Source: Sphingobacterium paucimobilis HER1398 | Lineage (GTDB): Bacteria; Bacteroidota; Bacteroidia; Sphingobacteriales; Sphingobacteriaceae | Direction of reading: 5' to 3' | Length of the DNA stretch: 64,000 nucleotides | NCBI RefSeq assembly: GCF_000416985.1 | Contig: NZ_ATDL01000015.1 | Coordinates: 682,001-746,000 of the forward strand | In this document: positions 1 through 11,000 of the stretch, in pieces | How positions within the stretch are numbered: position 1 is the first letter of the stretch | Layout of the letters: each line of letters opens with the position of its first letter | Made by a program: the position numbers and the translations under genes | Notes under the pieces: model-generated | Told to the model about the DNA's origin: nothing | The model's input: only the letters and a program-made list of their open reading frames with translations | Database searches by the model: none

Positions 1-552
1 AGAGTAGAATTCAAACAATTGGAAAATTTGAAAGACATCCAGCGCTTAAATACGCAGTACCAAAAATGGAACTACCTTCCAAAAGTAAGTGCCTATGCCA
101 ACTATGCTTTAAACTATAGAAATAACAAGTTTTCAGATCTGTACACGGATAACTTCCCGGGATCTAGTATAGGGTTGACTTTATCCCTTCCTATCTTTAC
201 AGGGACCAAGAGAATCCAGGAGATCAAAAAATCAGAATTACAGGAAGAACGTATCTCATTGGACCTTCAAAATCTTGAAAACCAAATCAGCACGGAGTAC
301 TCTGCTGCAATGGCTGGATATCGCGCTAATATGAACGAATGGCGTAACTCTAAAGATAACATGGAGCTTTCCGAAGAAGTGTATAATACCATCAAGTTAC
401 AATACGATGCTGGTGTAAAAACTTATTTAGAACTAATGACTGCGGAGACAGATTTGAAAACCTCACAGCTCAACTACTTAAATTCACTGTATGTCGTATT
501 GTCCAGCAAACTGGATATACAGAAAGCGTTAGGTACAGTGGAAATCAACTAA
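1..552 (+). CDS. TolC-like outer membrane efflux protein, C-terminal part
   Basis: The reading frame is open from base 1 and ends at 552, so only the C-terminal ~183 residues are in the window. The segment reads as the second half of an outer membrane efflux protein: a beta-strand stretch with GLTLSLPIFTG (the typical strand that re-enters the barrel), followed by a long amphipathic helix (KKSELQEERISL..., then NWKDNMEL-like helix) and the 'YDAGVKTYLELMTAETDL' region typical of the TolC tail. It would form the outer membrane channel of the tripartite pump whose adaptor and inner membrane pump follow at 588 and 1752. The methionine at 19 is internal and not a real start. Family is well supported; the substrate cannot be inferred. 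Confidence 0.9.
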   Translation, partial: RVEFKQLENLKDIQRLNTQYQKWNYLPKVSAYANYALNYRNNKFSDLYTDNFPGSSIGLTLSLPIFTGTKRIQEIKKSELQEERISLDLQNLENQISTEYSAAMAGYRANMNEWRNSKDNMELSEEVYNTIKLQYDAGVKTYLELMTAETDLKTSQLNYLNSLYVVLSSKLDIQKALGTVEIN

Positions 553-587
553 TATAACAACCTTAATAACAGAAAAAATACAACGTC

Positions 588-1727
588 ATGAATAGAAATC
601 AATTACTTTCAGCCTTACTTATCGGTTCCGGATTATTATGGCAATCCTGCGGTGGCCCCCAAGACAACAAGCCTAAGGGTGGTGCACCGGGACAACAAGC
701 CGACATGGCAATGCCCGTTTCTACAGCTATCGTTGGTAAAGAAATTGTATCAGGTCTAAAAAGTTACCCAGCTAGTGTTGTTCCTTTACAGGAGACCGAA
801 ATCAGAGCTGAAGTAACAGGATATATCACTAATATTTTTGTTGCCGATGGAGCTTTTGTGAGCAAAGGTCAGCGCCTTTACGAAATTGACCGTGTGCGCT
901 ATCAAGCTGCTGTCGATCAAGCCAAGGCTAGCTTAGAAATTGCTAAGGCTAACCTAGATCGCGTACAAAAAGATTTACAGCGTTACCAAACCCTAGCGGA
1001 GAAAGACGCGATTGCAAAACAAACATTAGATTACGCCACTACGGATGTCAATAATCAACGTGCACAGGTACAAGCTGCTGAAGCCGCTTTGACTACCGCA
1101 CGTACCAATCTGCAACGTTCGACCATCGTCGCACCATTTTCCGGAAATATCGGGATATCACAGGTCCGTAATGGTGCCTTGGTCAATGCAGGCACTACAC
1201 TCTTAAATACTGTATCATCGACCAATCCAATTGCGATTGAGTTTCAGATCAATGAAAAAGACATTCCTGAATTCACTAAGCTACAAGCTGGTAGCTCATC
1301 CACTCAAATCTATGCATCTATGCCAGATGGTAGCCGCTACGAAGAAAGTGGACGTATAGTTACAATCGACAGAGCAGTAGATAGCCAAACAGGAACCCTG
1401 AAAGTCAGAGCATCATTTGCCAATGGTGCAAATGCTTTAAGAGCAGGTATGAACACCACATTGAATGTAGAGAGTACATCTACGCAAGAAGAAATGGTCA
1501 TCCCTTACAAAGCTGTTTTTGAGCAATTGGGGGTATTCAACGTATACACGGTTAATGACAGCAGCAAAGTTGAACTTAAACAAATTGTTTTGGGTCATAA
1601 ACTAGCCGACAAAGTTGTCGTAACATCAGGTCTCGAAGTTGGCCAAAAGATAGTAGTAGACGGAGCTACCTCGTTAAGACCAGGGGCCAAAGTTGCCGAG
1701 AACAATGCAGAAAATAAACAGAAATAA
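588..1727 (+). CDS. RND efflux periplasmic adaptor (membrane fusion lipoprotein)
   Basis: A 379-residue AcrA/MexA-type adaptor. The N-terminus is hydrophobic and ends in a Ser-Cys at residues 20-21, so it is probably a lipoprotein anchored through Cys21. The order of elements is the usual one: a first lipoyl half near residues 60-95 (ETEIRAEVTGYITNIFVADG, GQRLYEID), a helical hairpin rich in Ala/Gln (about 100-170), the second lipoyl half (RSTIVAPFSGNIG), a beta-barrel and a membrane-proximal domain (IPYKAVFEQ, VVTSGLEVGQKIVVDG). It links the inner membrane pump at 1752 to the outer membrane channel at 1-552. It lies 35 bases after the channel gene and 24 bases before the pump gene, so the three are surely one operon. 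Confidence 0.95.
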   Translation: MNRNQLLSALLIGSGLLWQSCGGPQDNKPKGGAPGQQADMAMPVSTAIVGKEIVSGLKSYPASVVPLQETEIRAEVTGYITNIFVADGAFVSKGQRLYEIDRVRYQAAVDQAKASLEIAKANLDRVQKDLQRYQTLAEKDAIAKQTLDYATTDVNNQRAQVQAAEAALTTARTNLQRSTIVAPFSGNIGISQVRNGALVNAGTTLLNTVSSTNPIAIEFQINEKDIPEFTKLQAGSSSTQIYASMPDGSRYEESGRIVTIDRAVDSQTGTLKVRASFANGANALRAGMNTTLNVESTSTQEEMVIPYKAVFEQLGVFNVYTVNDSSKVELKQIVLGHKLADKVVVTSGLEVGQKIVVDGATSLRPGAKVAENNAENKQK

Positions 1728-1751
1728 TTGCCAGACGCTAAATAAATAATA

Positions 1752-4700
1752 ATGATATCAGAAGTATTTATTAAAAGGCCAGTTACGGCGATGGTTATAT
1801 CCATCCTGATCACCATTATAGGGGTGATCGCCGTATCCACATTGCCTATCAGTCAATACCCCTCCATCGCTCCTCCGACCGTTACTGTAACGGCCAACTA
1901 TACGGGAGCTGATGCTCAGACTGTCGAACAGACCGTTACGACACCTATTGAGAGTCAGATCAACGGTACACCTGGAATGATTTACATGTCTTCCAACAGT
2001 ACCTCCAATGGACAATCACAGATCACCGTTACCTTTGAAGTAGGTACCGACATTGATATTGCAACACTAGATGTGCAGAACCGTGTGGGCATTGCCGAAC
2101 CTGCTTTACCCGAAGCCGTTCGTCGTCTGGGAGTTACCACCCGTAAAGCCAATACCGATATCTTGATGTTGGTATCCTTAGTATCGCCAAATGGAACCAG
2201 AGATGACAAGTTCCTATCCAACTATGCCAACCTTTATATCAAAGATGCGATTATGCGTGTCAAGGGTGTGGGGGATGTCACCGCATTTGGACAACCTTTC
2301 TCCATGCGGGTATGGTTAGACGCCAATAAACTGGCTAACATCAAGATGACACCATCGGATGTCTCTGCGGCGATAGCCGAACAAAACATACGTATACCGG
2401 GCGGAAGTGTCGGAGGAAAGCCACAAGAATCCTCTACCGTATTTGAATACCCAGTAATCACAGATTCAGACCTATCTGAAGTTGAAGATTTTGAAAATAT
2501 CGTTGTTAAAACAAATCAAGATGGTTCTATTGTACTACTGAAAGATGTAGCGCGTGTAGAACTCGGTCAATTCAACTACGGAACATCGACCAAAGTAAAT
2601 GGCATGGTATCTACCGGTATGATGATCAGTCAGACTCCGGGAGGTAACGCCGTCGAAACAGCAGAAGGTATTTTTTCTTCTTTAGAAAAACTGAAGCAAT
2701 CCTTTCCTGAAGACGTCGATTATGTAATCGGTTATGAAACCGTATCAGTCGTTAATGCGTCCATCGAATCCGTAATACACACGCTCGTAGAGGCACTATT
2801 GTTGGTAACATTGGTTGTTTTCTTCTTCCTTCAGAGTTGGAGAGCAACATTGATCCCGGTACTTGCCATCCCAGTGTCTATCGTAGGAACATTTATATTT
2901 TTCTTGATGTTCGGATTCTCGATCAACAACCTTACCATGCTTGCCTTTGTATTGGCTATTGGTATCGTTGTGGATGATGCCATCGTCGTTGTAGAAGCTG
3001 TACAGCATTATATTGACCACTATAAAATGAGTGCAAAGGAAGCGACCATGCGTGCCATGAAAGACATCACCGCTCCTGTAATCGCTATTGCCTTGATTTT
3101 GGCAGCAGTATTCGTTCCGGTTGGGTTTATTCCAGGTATGGTGGGTAAATTGTACCAACAGTTTGCGATTACAATTGCTGTATCTGTTATGCTTTCTGCA
3201 TTTATCGCTTTGACATTGACACCGGCATTATGTTCGATCATGTTGAAGCCGACAGCTGTCACCAAAGACTCCAAAGGGCTCAACAAGTTCTTTTACAAAT
3301 TCAACGTGTGGTTTGAAAAAGTCACATATTCCTACTCCAAAGGTGTCAAAAAAGCAATCAAGGCTACCCCTTTAATGCTTATCGTATTGCTGTGTATTTT
3401 TGTCGGCACCGGCTGGATGTTTACAAAGAAACCAACAGGATTCATCCCATCTGAAGATGGCGGTATGTTCTTTGCAGGTGTCACCCTACCTGAAGGTGCA
3501 TCTTCAGCGCGGACCGATGCTATCCTTGAAGAGCTAGAAGAAGAGTTCCGTAAAGATTTTCCAGAGATCAAATATGTAACCTCAATTTCAGGTATTAACA
3601 TCTTGAACCGTGCCTTCAAGCCGAATGGTGCTACATTATTTGTTTCGTTGAAACCTTGGAAAGACCGTAAGCGCACAGCAAACGACATCACTGGTGCTAT
3701 CATGAAGAAATACAGCCAATACGATAAAGCTCGAGTTTTGGCTGTTACTCCACCAGCGATTCCTGGTTTAGGAGCCTCAGGAGGTTTCTCTTTGCAGATA
3801 CAAGATTTACAGACAGTAGATATCAAGCAGTTTGAAGCCACCGTAGGCAAGTTCCTAATGGCCGCCAACCAGCGTCCTGAAATCGGCATGGCCTACACCC
3901 TCTTTAACTCCAACTCTCCAAACTACAAGCTAGAAGTGAACAGAGAGCAAGCCAAACGCATGGGCGTTCCAATTGCCAGTATATACTCGACCATTTCTGC
4001 CTACCTCGGTAGCAGTTATGTCAATGACTTTACAAAATATGGTCGTAACTTCCGTGTAGTTACCCAAGCGGACGTAGGTTATCGTATGGCGATTGAAGAT
4101 ATTAATAAACTCTACGTTAATAACATAAAAGGACAACCCGTACCTATGGGAGCACTGGTCAGCTATGAATTAGTTACCATGCCATCACTCATTAATCACT
4201 ATAACATATTCAGAGCGATTGATATCTCCGGTGGTGCCGCACCTGGGTACAGTTCGGGCGACGTGATCAAAGCACTAGAAGAGGTAGCTGCACAGACCTT
4301 GCCAGCTGGCTATGATTATCAATTCTCCGGACTGACGTTACAAGAAAAACAATCGGGTTCAAAAACCATACAGATTTTTGCATTGTGTATCTTATTTGTA
4401 TTCTTACTTTTGGCTTCTTTATACGAGAGTTGGTCGGTTCCATTTTCTATCCTACTTTCTGTTCCATTAGGCGTATTTGGTGCGATATTAACGTTGATGT
4501 TCATTCCACAACTCGACAATAATATCTTTGCTCAGATCGGTTTGGTCACCATTATTGGTCTAGCCGCCAAAAACGCAATTCTGATCGTAGAGTTTGCCAA
4601 AGAACGTGTAGACATCGGTATGAATCTCATTGAAGCGACATTAGATGCTGTCAAGCTCCGTCTACGTCCCATCATCATGACATCACTAGCCTTTATCTTA

Positions 4701-4922
4701 GGTATTATCCCATTGATGCTGTCCACAGGTGCTGGTGCTGTATCTCGTCAGACTATCGGATGGACCGTATTTGGAGGGATGACCGCAGCGACATTCTTGG
4801 CCATCTTTATCGTTCCTGTGCTATTTGTCGTTATTACAAGATTAGCTTATGGAAAGAAAAAATTAGCGGAATTGGAAGCTAGTTTTGACGAAGAAAAGAA
4901 AAAACAACTGAGTGCACATTAA
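1752..4922 (+). CDS. RND multidrug efflux pump, inner membrane permease (AcrB/HAE1 type)
   Basis: A full-length 1056-residue resistance-nodulation-division permease. It starts with the classic MISEVFIKRPVTAMV (first transmembrane helix) and has two copies of the 12-helix plus periplasmic porter architecture. The central membrane segment contains the essential acidic pair in 'GIVVDDAIVVVEAV' near residue 400, which in this family relays protons. 'RPIIMTSLAFILGIIPL' near residue 975 matches the last helices. It would export drugs, dyes or other amphiphiles using the proton gradient, together with the adaptor at 588 and the channel at 1-552. The gene is the last of the operon and is followed by a strong hairpin at 4971. 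No local regulator is visible in the window, so regulation must lie upstream of it. Confidence 0.96.
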   Translation: MISEVFIKRPVTAMVISILITIIGVIAVSTLPISQYPSIAPPTVTVTANYTGADAQTVEQTVTTPIESQINGTPGMIYMSSNSTSNGQSQITVTFEVGTDIDIATLDVQNRVGIAEPALPEAVRRLGVTTRKANTDILMLVSLVSPNGTRDDKFLSNYANLYIKDAIMRVKGVGDVTAFGQPFSMRVWLDANKLANIKMTPSDVSAAIAEQNIRIPGGSVGGKPQESSTVFEYPVITDSDLSEVEDFENIVVKTNQDGSIVLLKDVARVELGQFNYGTSTKVNGMVSTGMMISQTPGGNAVETAEGIFSSLEKLKQSFPEDVDYVIGYETVSVVNASIESVIHTLVEALLLVTLVVFFFLQSWRATLIPVLAIPVSIVGTFIFFLMFGFSINNLTMLAFVLAIGIVVDDAIVVVEAVQHYIDHYKMSAKEATMRAMKDITAPVIAIALILAAVFVPVGFIPGMVGKLYQQFAITIAVSVMLSAFIALTLTPALCSIMLKPTAVTKDSKGLNKFFYKFNVWFEKVTYSYSKGVKKAIKATPLMLIVLLCIFVGTGWMFTKKPTGFIPSEDGGMFFAGVTLPEGASSARTDAILEELEEEFRKDFPEIKYVTSISGINILNRAFKPNGATLFVSLKPWKDRKRTANDITGAIMKKYSQYDKARVLAVTPPAIPGLGASGGFSLQIQDLQTVDIKQFEATVGKFLMAANQRPEIGMAYTLFNSNSPNYKLEVNREQAKRMGVPIASIYSTISAYLGSSYVNDFTKYGRNFRVVTQADVGYRMAIEDINKLYVNNIKGQPVPMGALVSYELVTMPSLINHYNIFRAIDISGGAAPGYSSGDVIKALEEVAAQTLPAGYDYQFSGLTLQEKQSGSKTIQIFALCILFVFLLLASLYESWSVPFSILLSVPLGVFGAILTLMFIPQLDNNIFAQIGLVTIIGLAAKNAILIVEFAKERVDIGMNLIEATLDAVKLRLRPIIMTSLAFILGIIPLMLSTGAGAVSRQTIGWTVFGGMTAATFLAIFIVPVLFVVITRLAYGKKKLAELEASFDEEKKKQLSAH

Positions 4923-4970
4923 TACGCGATCATATATTCAATAATAACAAAGACCGGTACAAACTAGAGT

Positions 4971-5001
4971 GCCCCCAAAAAGTAAGATTCTTTTTGGGGG
5001 C
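4971..5001. terminator. Bidirectional Rho-independent terminator
   Basis: A perfect 12-bp inverted repeat (GCCCCCAAAAAG ... CTTTTTGGGGGC) with a 7-base loop lies between the convergent efflux pump gene (+) and the giant gene (-). The A-run/T-run inside the stem gives U-rich ends for transcripts in both directions. Confidence 0.85.
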
Positions 5002-5042
5002 ATTTGCATAAAAAATAAATGCTCTATACCGATCGACAAAGA

Positions 5043-8000
5043 TTATTCCCGCTTTATAAGAATGTGCCCCTTATGTAGTTCTTCATTAATTCCATGTTTT
5101 AAACGTAAGATATAGTAATAAGTTCCCTCATTCAATCCAGCACCGGTCCATGTATTCCTATAATTATCATCTCTGAACACTTCATTGCCCCAGCGGTTCA
5201 CTATGGTTAATTTGACCTCATCATAGGCTTCGGCACCCACGATTACAAAGCTTTCATTTTTCTCATCACCATTTGGCGTTATAACATTCGGAATCATAAG
5301 ATTTTTAGCTTTCACCGTAATTGTCACAAGTGCTTCCGAGCAATTTGTAGGATTTAATACTTCACATATCTGATAAGGCAGGTGATAAACCCCAGGCTTA
5401 GTGCCTATGTCTATTGTTACTGTTCCGTCCACATTCATATATATTCCTAGCCCGTCAGCCATACCTGGCTTTAATACAATCTGTGTTACATCAATAGGAT
5501 TATCCGCCAGACGATCGTTTTCCAGAACCGATACTGTTGTTACTCGATCTTTATACGAATACATTGTTTCAACATTATCAGCTTCCGCGTTTATCGCTGT
5601 CAGTGGCACTACGATTGTCACCGTCCCTGTTGAAGTATTTGCTGGGTTCAACTTATCTATTATAGTATATGTAATCTTATAAGTTCCGGCAGGAGTCATT
5701 GGTGGCACAGAAACATTACCTGTCGCAGCATCCAGCACAGGCACATTATTGTTTACCGCACCAGTTATAGGGTTAGCCGCTGCATCCACGCGGATAGTCA
5801 CAGCTGCAAGCGTAGCCGGCATTCCGTTGTATATATCCGCACCTGCTCCAGTCAGCACATTCCCCACATCAGGCGATCCCTCACGGCCATCCACCGTATA
5901 CTTATCATCGTTAGCCTTAATGACTGGCGCGGCCAGTACGATCGTCGCCGTACCTGTAGCACAGGTTGTCGGATTCAGCAGCGCACATATCTCGTAGGTG
6001 TAGGTATACGTACCAGAGGCCATTCCAGATGCTACCGTTATCGTACCGTCCGGGTTCATCAGAATACCACTTACCACATTACCCCCTGCATCCTTCACAC
6101 TACCAGGCGTCAGCTGTACATCCGCCGGAGCTAGTACAGCACCATTCAACAAGTCATTAGCCAGTACAGAAGTAGTTTTTCCACCATCCACACCATTGAT
6201 AGGACCGAAAGAATCACTAATAGCCTGTATTTTAGAAGGCTCAACCACTACCATCACCTTAGCGCTCGAAGTATTTTCTGGGTTCAACTTATCTATTATC
6301 GTATACGTAATCGTATACGTACCTGCAGGCGTCATCGCTGGTATAGATACATTACCCGTCGCAGCATCCAGCACAGGTACATTATTGTTCACCGCACCAG
6401 TTATAGGTGTAGCAACCGCATCCACACGGATCGTAACAGCTGTAAGCGTAGCCTGCGTACCATTATACGTATCCGCACCTGTACCAGTCAACACATTCCC
6501 AACAGAAGTAGCCCCGACACGACCATCTGCAGTATACTTATCATCGTTAGCTTTGATACCTGGTGCAGTCACTACAATCGTCGCCGTACCTGTAGCACAG
6601 GTTGTCGGATTCAGCAGCTCGCATATTTCATAGGTGTAGGTATACGTACCAGAGGCCATTCCAGATGCGACCGTTATCGTACCGTCAGGGTTCATCAGAA
6701 TACCACTTACTACATTACCCCCTGCATCCTTCACACTACCTGGCGTCAGCCGTACATCCGCTGGAGCTAGTACTACACCATTCAACAAGTCATTAGCCAG
6801 TACAGAAGTAGTTTTTCCACCATTCACACCATTGATAGGACCGAAAGAATCCGCTACCGCTGTGATCGACATACCAGCTACCTGTACAATCACGTTTGCT
6901 GTCGACGTATTACCCGCATTTATTCGATCTATTATCGTATATGTAATCGTATACGTACCTGCAGGAGTCATCGCCGGTACAGATACCTTGCCCGTCGCAG
7001 CATCCAGCACAGGCACATTATTGTTCACCGCACCAGCTATAGGTGTAGCCGCTGCATCCACACGGATTGTAACTTCTGCAACTGTAGCCTGCTTACCATT
7101 ATATGTATCTACCCCCGAACCGGTCAATACATTGCCCACATCAGGTGCCCCCGCACGACCATCCGCTATATAATTATCATTATTAGCCTGGATACCCGGC
7201 GCGGCCAGTACTATTGTCGCCATCCCTGTAGTACAGTTTGTCGGGTTCAGCAACTCGCATATCTCATAGGTGTAGGTATAGGTTCCGGCAGTTGTCCCTG
7301 CTGCTACCGTTATTGTACCATCTGTATTCATCCCGATGCCTGTCACCGTATTACCTCCAGCATCCTTCACACTACCCGGTGTGAGGTTAACCTCTGCAAG
7401 CAACGGCGTTTTACCGTTCAACAAGTCATTAGCCAGTACAGAAGTAGTTTTCCCGCCATCTACACCATTTATAGGCCCAAATGAATCATTTACAGCTTGT
7501 ATTTTAGCAGGTTCAACTACTATCGTCACCTTAGCTGTCGAAGTATTTGTTGGGTTCACCTTATCTATTATCGTATACGTGATCGTATATGTTCCAGCAG
7601 GCGTCATCGGTGGTACAGACACATTTCCTGTAGCAGCGCCTAGTAATGGGACATTTCTATTTAGGCCTGGATTAACTGGTAGCGCTTCAGCATCCACCCG
7701 CACCCGCACTTCATTCCCTGTAGCAATAGAGCCATTATACCAATCATCCCCTTGTCCACTCAGCACATTACCCAATTCAACTGAACCGGTACGGCCATTT
7801 ACTACGGTGTAATTATCATCTGTAGCCAAGATAGTAGGAGCAATCACTTCCACCGTCGCCGTTCCAACGGCGGTATTGGATGGATTTAGTAACTCATTTA
7901 TCGTATAGCTGTACGTATAAATACCAGCAGGGGTACCCGATGCTACCGTGATTGTACCATCAGCATTCATCACGATACCGCTTACCGTATTACCTGCAGC

Positions 8001-11000
8001 ATTATTCACTGTACCAGGGGTCAATCTTATCGCTGTATTCTCAACGATCGCACCGTTCAATAAATCATTGGCCAATACTGACCCGGTAGTAGCTCCGTTC
8101 ACCCCATTGATTGGCCCATAGGTATCAGCAATAGCCTGAATATGTGGTGTAGGTACCGAAACATAGACATAAGCTGTTGAACTATTACCTGGATTCAAGC
8201 GGTCTACAATAGTATACATTATCGTATACTCACCCGCAGGTGTCATAGGTGGTACAGACACATTTCCAGTCGCCACATCCAGCACAGGTACATTATTATT
8301 CACCGCGCCCGTTACCGGTTGGGCTACCATATCTACCTTCAGCCTTACCTCATTCAGCGTCGCAGGGGCACCATTAAAACTATCCTCTCCCGATCCAGTC
8401 AGCACATTTCCCAGGGTGGTATTACCGACATACCCATCTGCTACATAGGCATCATTAGTAGCTTTAATAATAGGCGCAGCAACATTTACAGTTGCTATTC
8501 CCGTCGAGCAGTTCGCTGGATTCAATACCTCACATATTGTATAATCATACTTATATATACCAGAAGGCACTGCCGCATCGACCACGATTGTACCATCTAG
8601 TTGCATGACAATCCCTGTTACGATTCCTCCATTCTCATATCTTACCGAGCCGATATTCAGTTTTACATCTGCTGGATTTAGATCTACCCCATTCAATTTA
8701 TCATTTTGCAACACAGATGCCGTAGTTCCACCCGTTATACCACTAATTGGTCCAAAGTTATCTGCTTGCGCCAATATCGCTGGATACGGTATACTTACCG
8801 TAACCAGGGCAGTCGAAGTATTCGTAGTTGGGTTTAATCTATCCACAATCGTATACCGAATCGTATACGTACCTGCAGGTGTCAACGGACGCACCGATAC
8901 ATTACCCGTGACCGCATCCAGTACCGGCACATTATTATTTATCGCGCCCAGCATTGGCGTAGCCACCTCGTCTATTTGTATAGACACCTCGGTTAATGTA
9001 GCCGCAGTACCATTATACGTATCCATTCCCGTTCCCGACAATATGTTGCCCAACAGTACACTGCCCACACGACCATCTGCTATGTAATTATCATTATTCG
9101 CCTTTATCCCTGGTCCGGCGACAACAATAATAGCCTTGGCCGTAGCACTGTTCAATGGGTTAAGACGTTCATTAATACGGTACTCATAACTGTATACACC
9201 TGCTTGCATTCCTGCAGATACGGTTATGGTTCCATTCGCATTCATGATCATCCCCGTCACGATATCACCTGCAGCATTTCTTAATTCTCCTGGGGTCAAT
9301 ACAATATCGCTCGCATTCAAGATCACATCGTTCAATTTGTCATTGGCCAACACAGATGCCGTCGTCCCCCCATTCGCGCCATTAATAGGTCCATAGCTAT
9401 CATCTACAGCCTCTATCGCTAGCCAAGGCAATACGGCAATGGTACAGTCTGGACACATTGGATCGATAGGATCTTCAGGTTGTACTGGATTTCCAGATTT
9501 GGAAGAAGTGCTAACCTCACGATACTGTGGATCTTTTCCTATAGCATTAGCGATATTAGCCACATATCCTTTTTGCATATCGGCAGTCGTTACCGTATGT
9601 TGCACCACGAATGTTCTTTCTTCACCGACCGATAAGCTAGGTATGGTTGCCACATTTTTGACATCCGCATTTTCGTCCCTTAACTGTACATCGTGCAAGG
9701 TTACATTTCCTACATTTTTGACACGAATACTAAATTCCAACTTATCGCCTACGTAAAGCGCCCCTGGCTTTTTATTATAGGTTTTCACTACCGAAATCAT
9801 AGGTTTCGAATCCAGCACCATTACTGTCTCATCATCCTCAACCACGGTAAGCGGATTATCCGAAACCTGGTCAGGTATATTAGTACCATCAGGTTTTTTA
9901 CCTTTCGCTATAGCTTGATTCAATACTACTCCTGCATCCAGTTCAGCCTGTGTAAGTATATGATTAGCCACGATCACTTTAGACGCTCCAGGCAGCAATG
10001 TCCCTACAGTACCGTCATTATTAGGGAATGTAGCATTCGCATCCGTTACCACGATGTCTTTCAGCGTGACATTCCCCGCGTTAAACACCAATATTTCATA
10101 CCTTATGATATCGCCCACAGCAGCCAACCTATTCGTTGATACCACAGCCTTTTGTATAACAAGCGAAGGCGTAGCTGTCATTTCTACTAGGGTAGGATCA
10201 TTCGGCACAGGCGTATTAGGATCATCTGACGGCACGACCGGCAGCGGTTTGTCGTCCGGACCTTTAGCTGTCCCTGTCACCTGATTACTCACCCTTCCAG
10301 CATCCAGATCTTCTTGGGTCACCACATGTTCTACTAAAGCGGTATAAGACGCCCCTGTCGGCAGCGTAGCAATAGTAGCATCATGATTAGGAAATACCCC
10401 ATTCGCATCTGTCAATACTATATTTTTCAATGTTACATTACCTACATTACGCACAGTGATCTCGTACGATATCACATCACCTACAAATTCGTAAGGACCA
10501 GTGCTCACCGTCCGCTTCTGCAATGTAAAAGCAGGGTTCATCACACCAGTCACTACAGTCGGATCGTGCAGTTGAGTTGTAATAGAATCATCCGAAGGAA
10601 TCCGGTTCAGCAGATTACCAGACGGTGTAATTGCCGTACCAAAGACCTGATTGGTTACTTTTCCAGCATCTAAGTCTTCCTGTGTTACCACGTGCTGCAC
10701 CTTTCTTATCACTGTAGCACCTGGCGACAGCTGCGCTATTGTAGCATCATTATTCGGGAACACACCATTATCATCCGTCAATACGATATCGCTTAGCGTT
10801 ACATTACCATCATTCATTACCTCTACGTCGTACGTGACCAATTGGCCAACTGTCGTAAATGGAGACGTAGTGGTACTTTTTTTCAAAATGCGCAGCGAAG
10901 GCTTATGCAGCAATTCGCTTACCGTTGGGTCATTCGGCACATCCACCGTGTTCGGATTATCCGACGCAATAGGTGGCATAGGCTCATCGTTTGGCAATTT

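Noticed and set aside
1595..4726. Minus-strand frames inside the adaptor and pump genes
   Set aside because: Antisense to strongly conserved coding sequence; no independent support.
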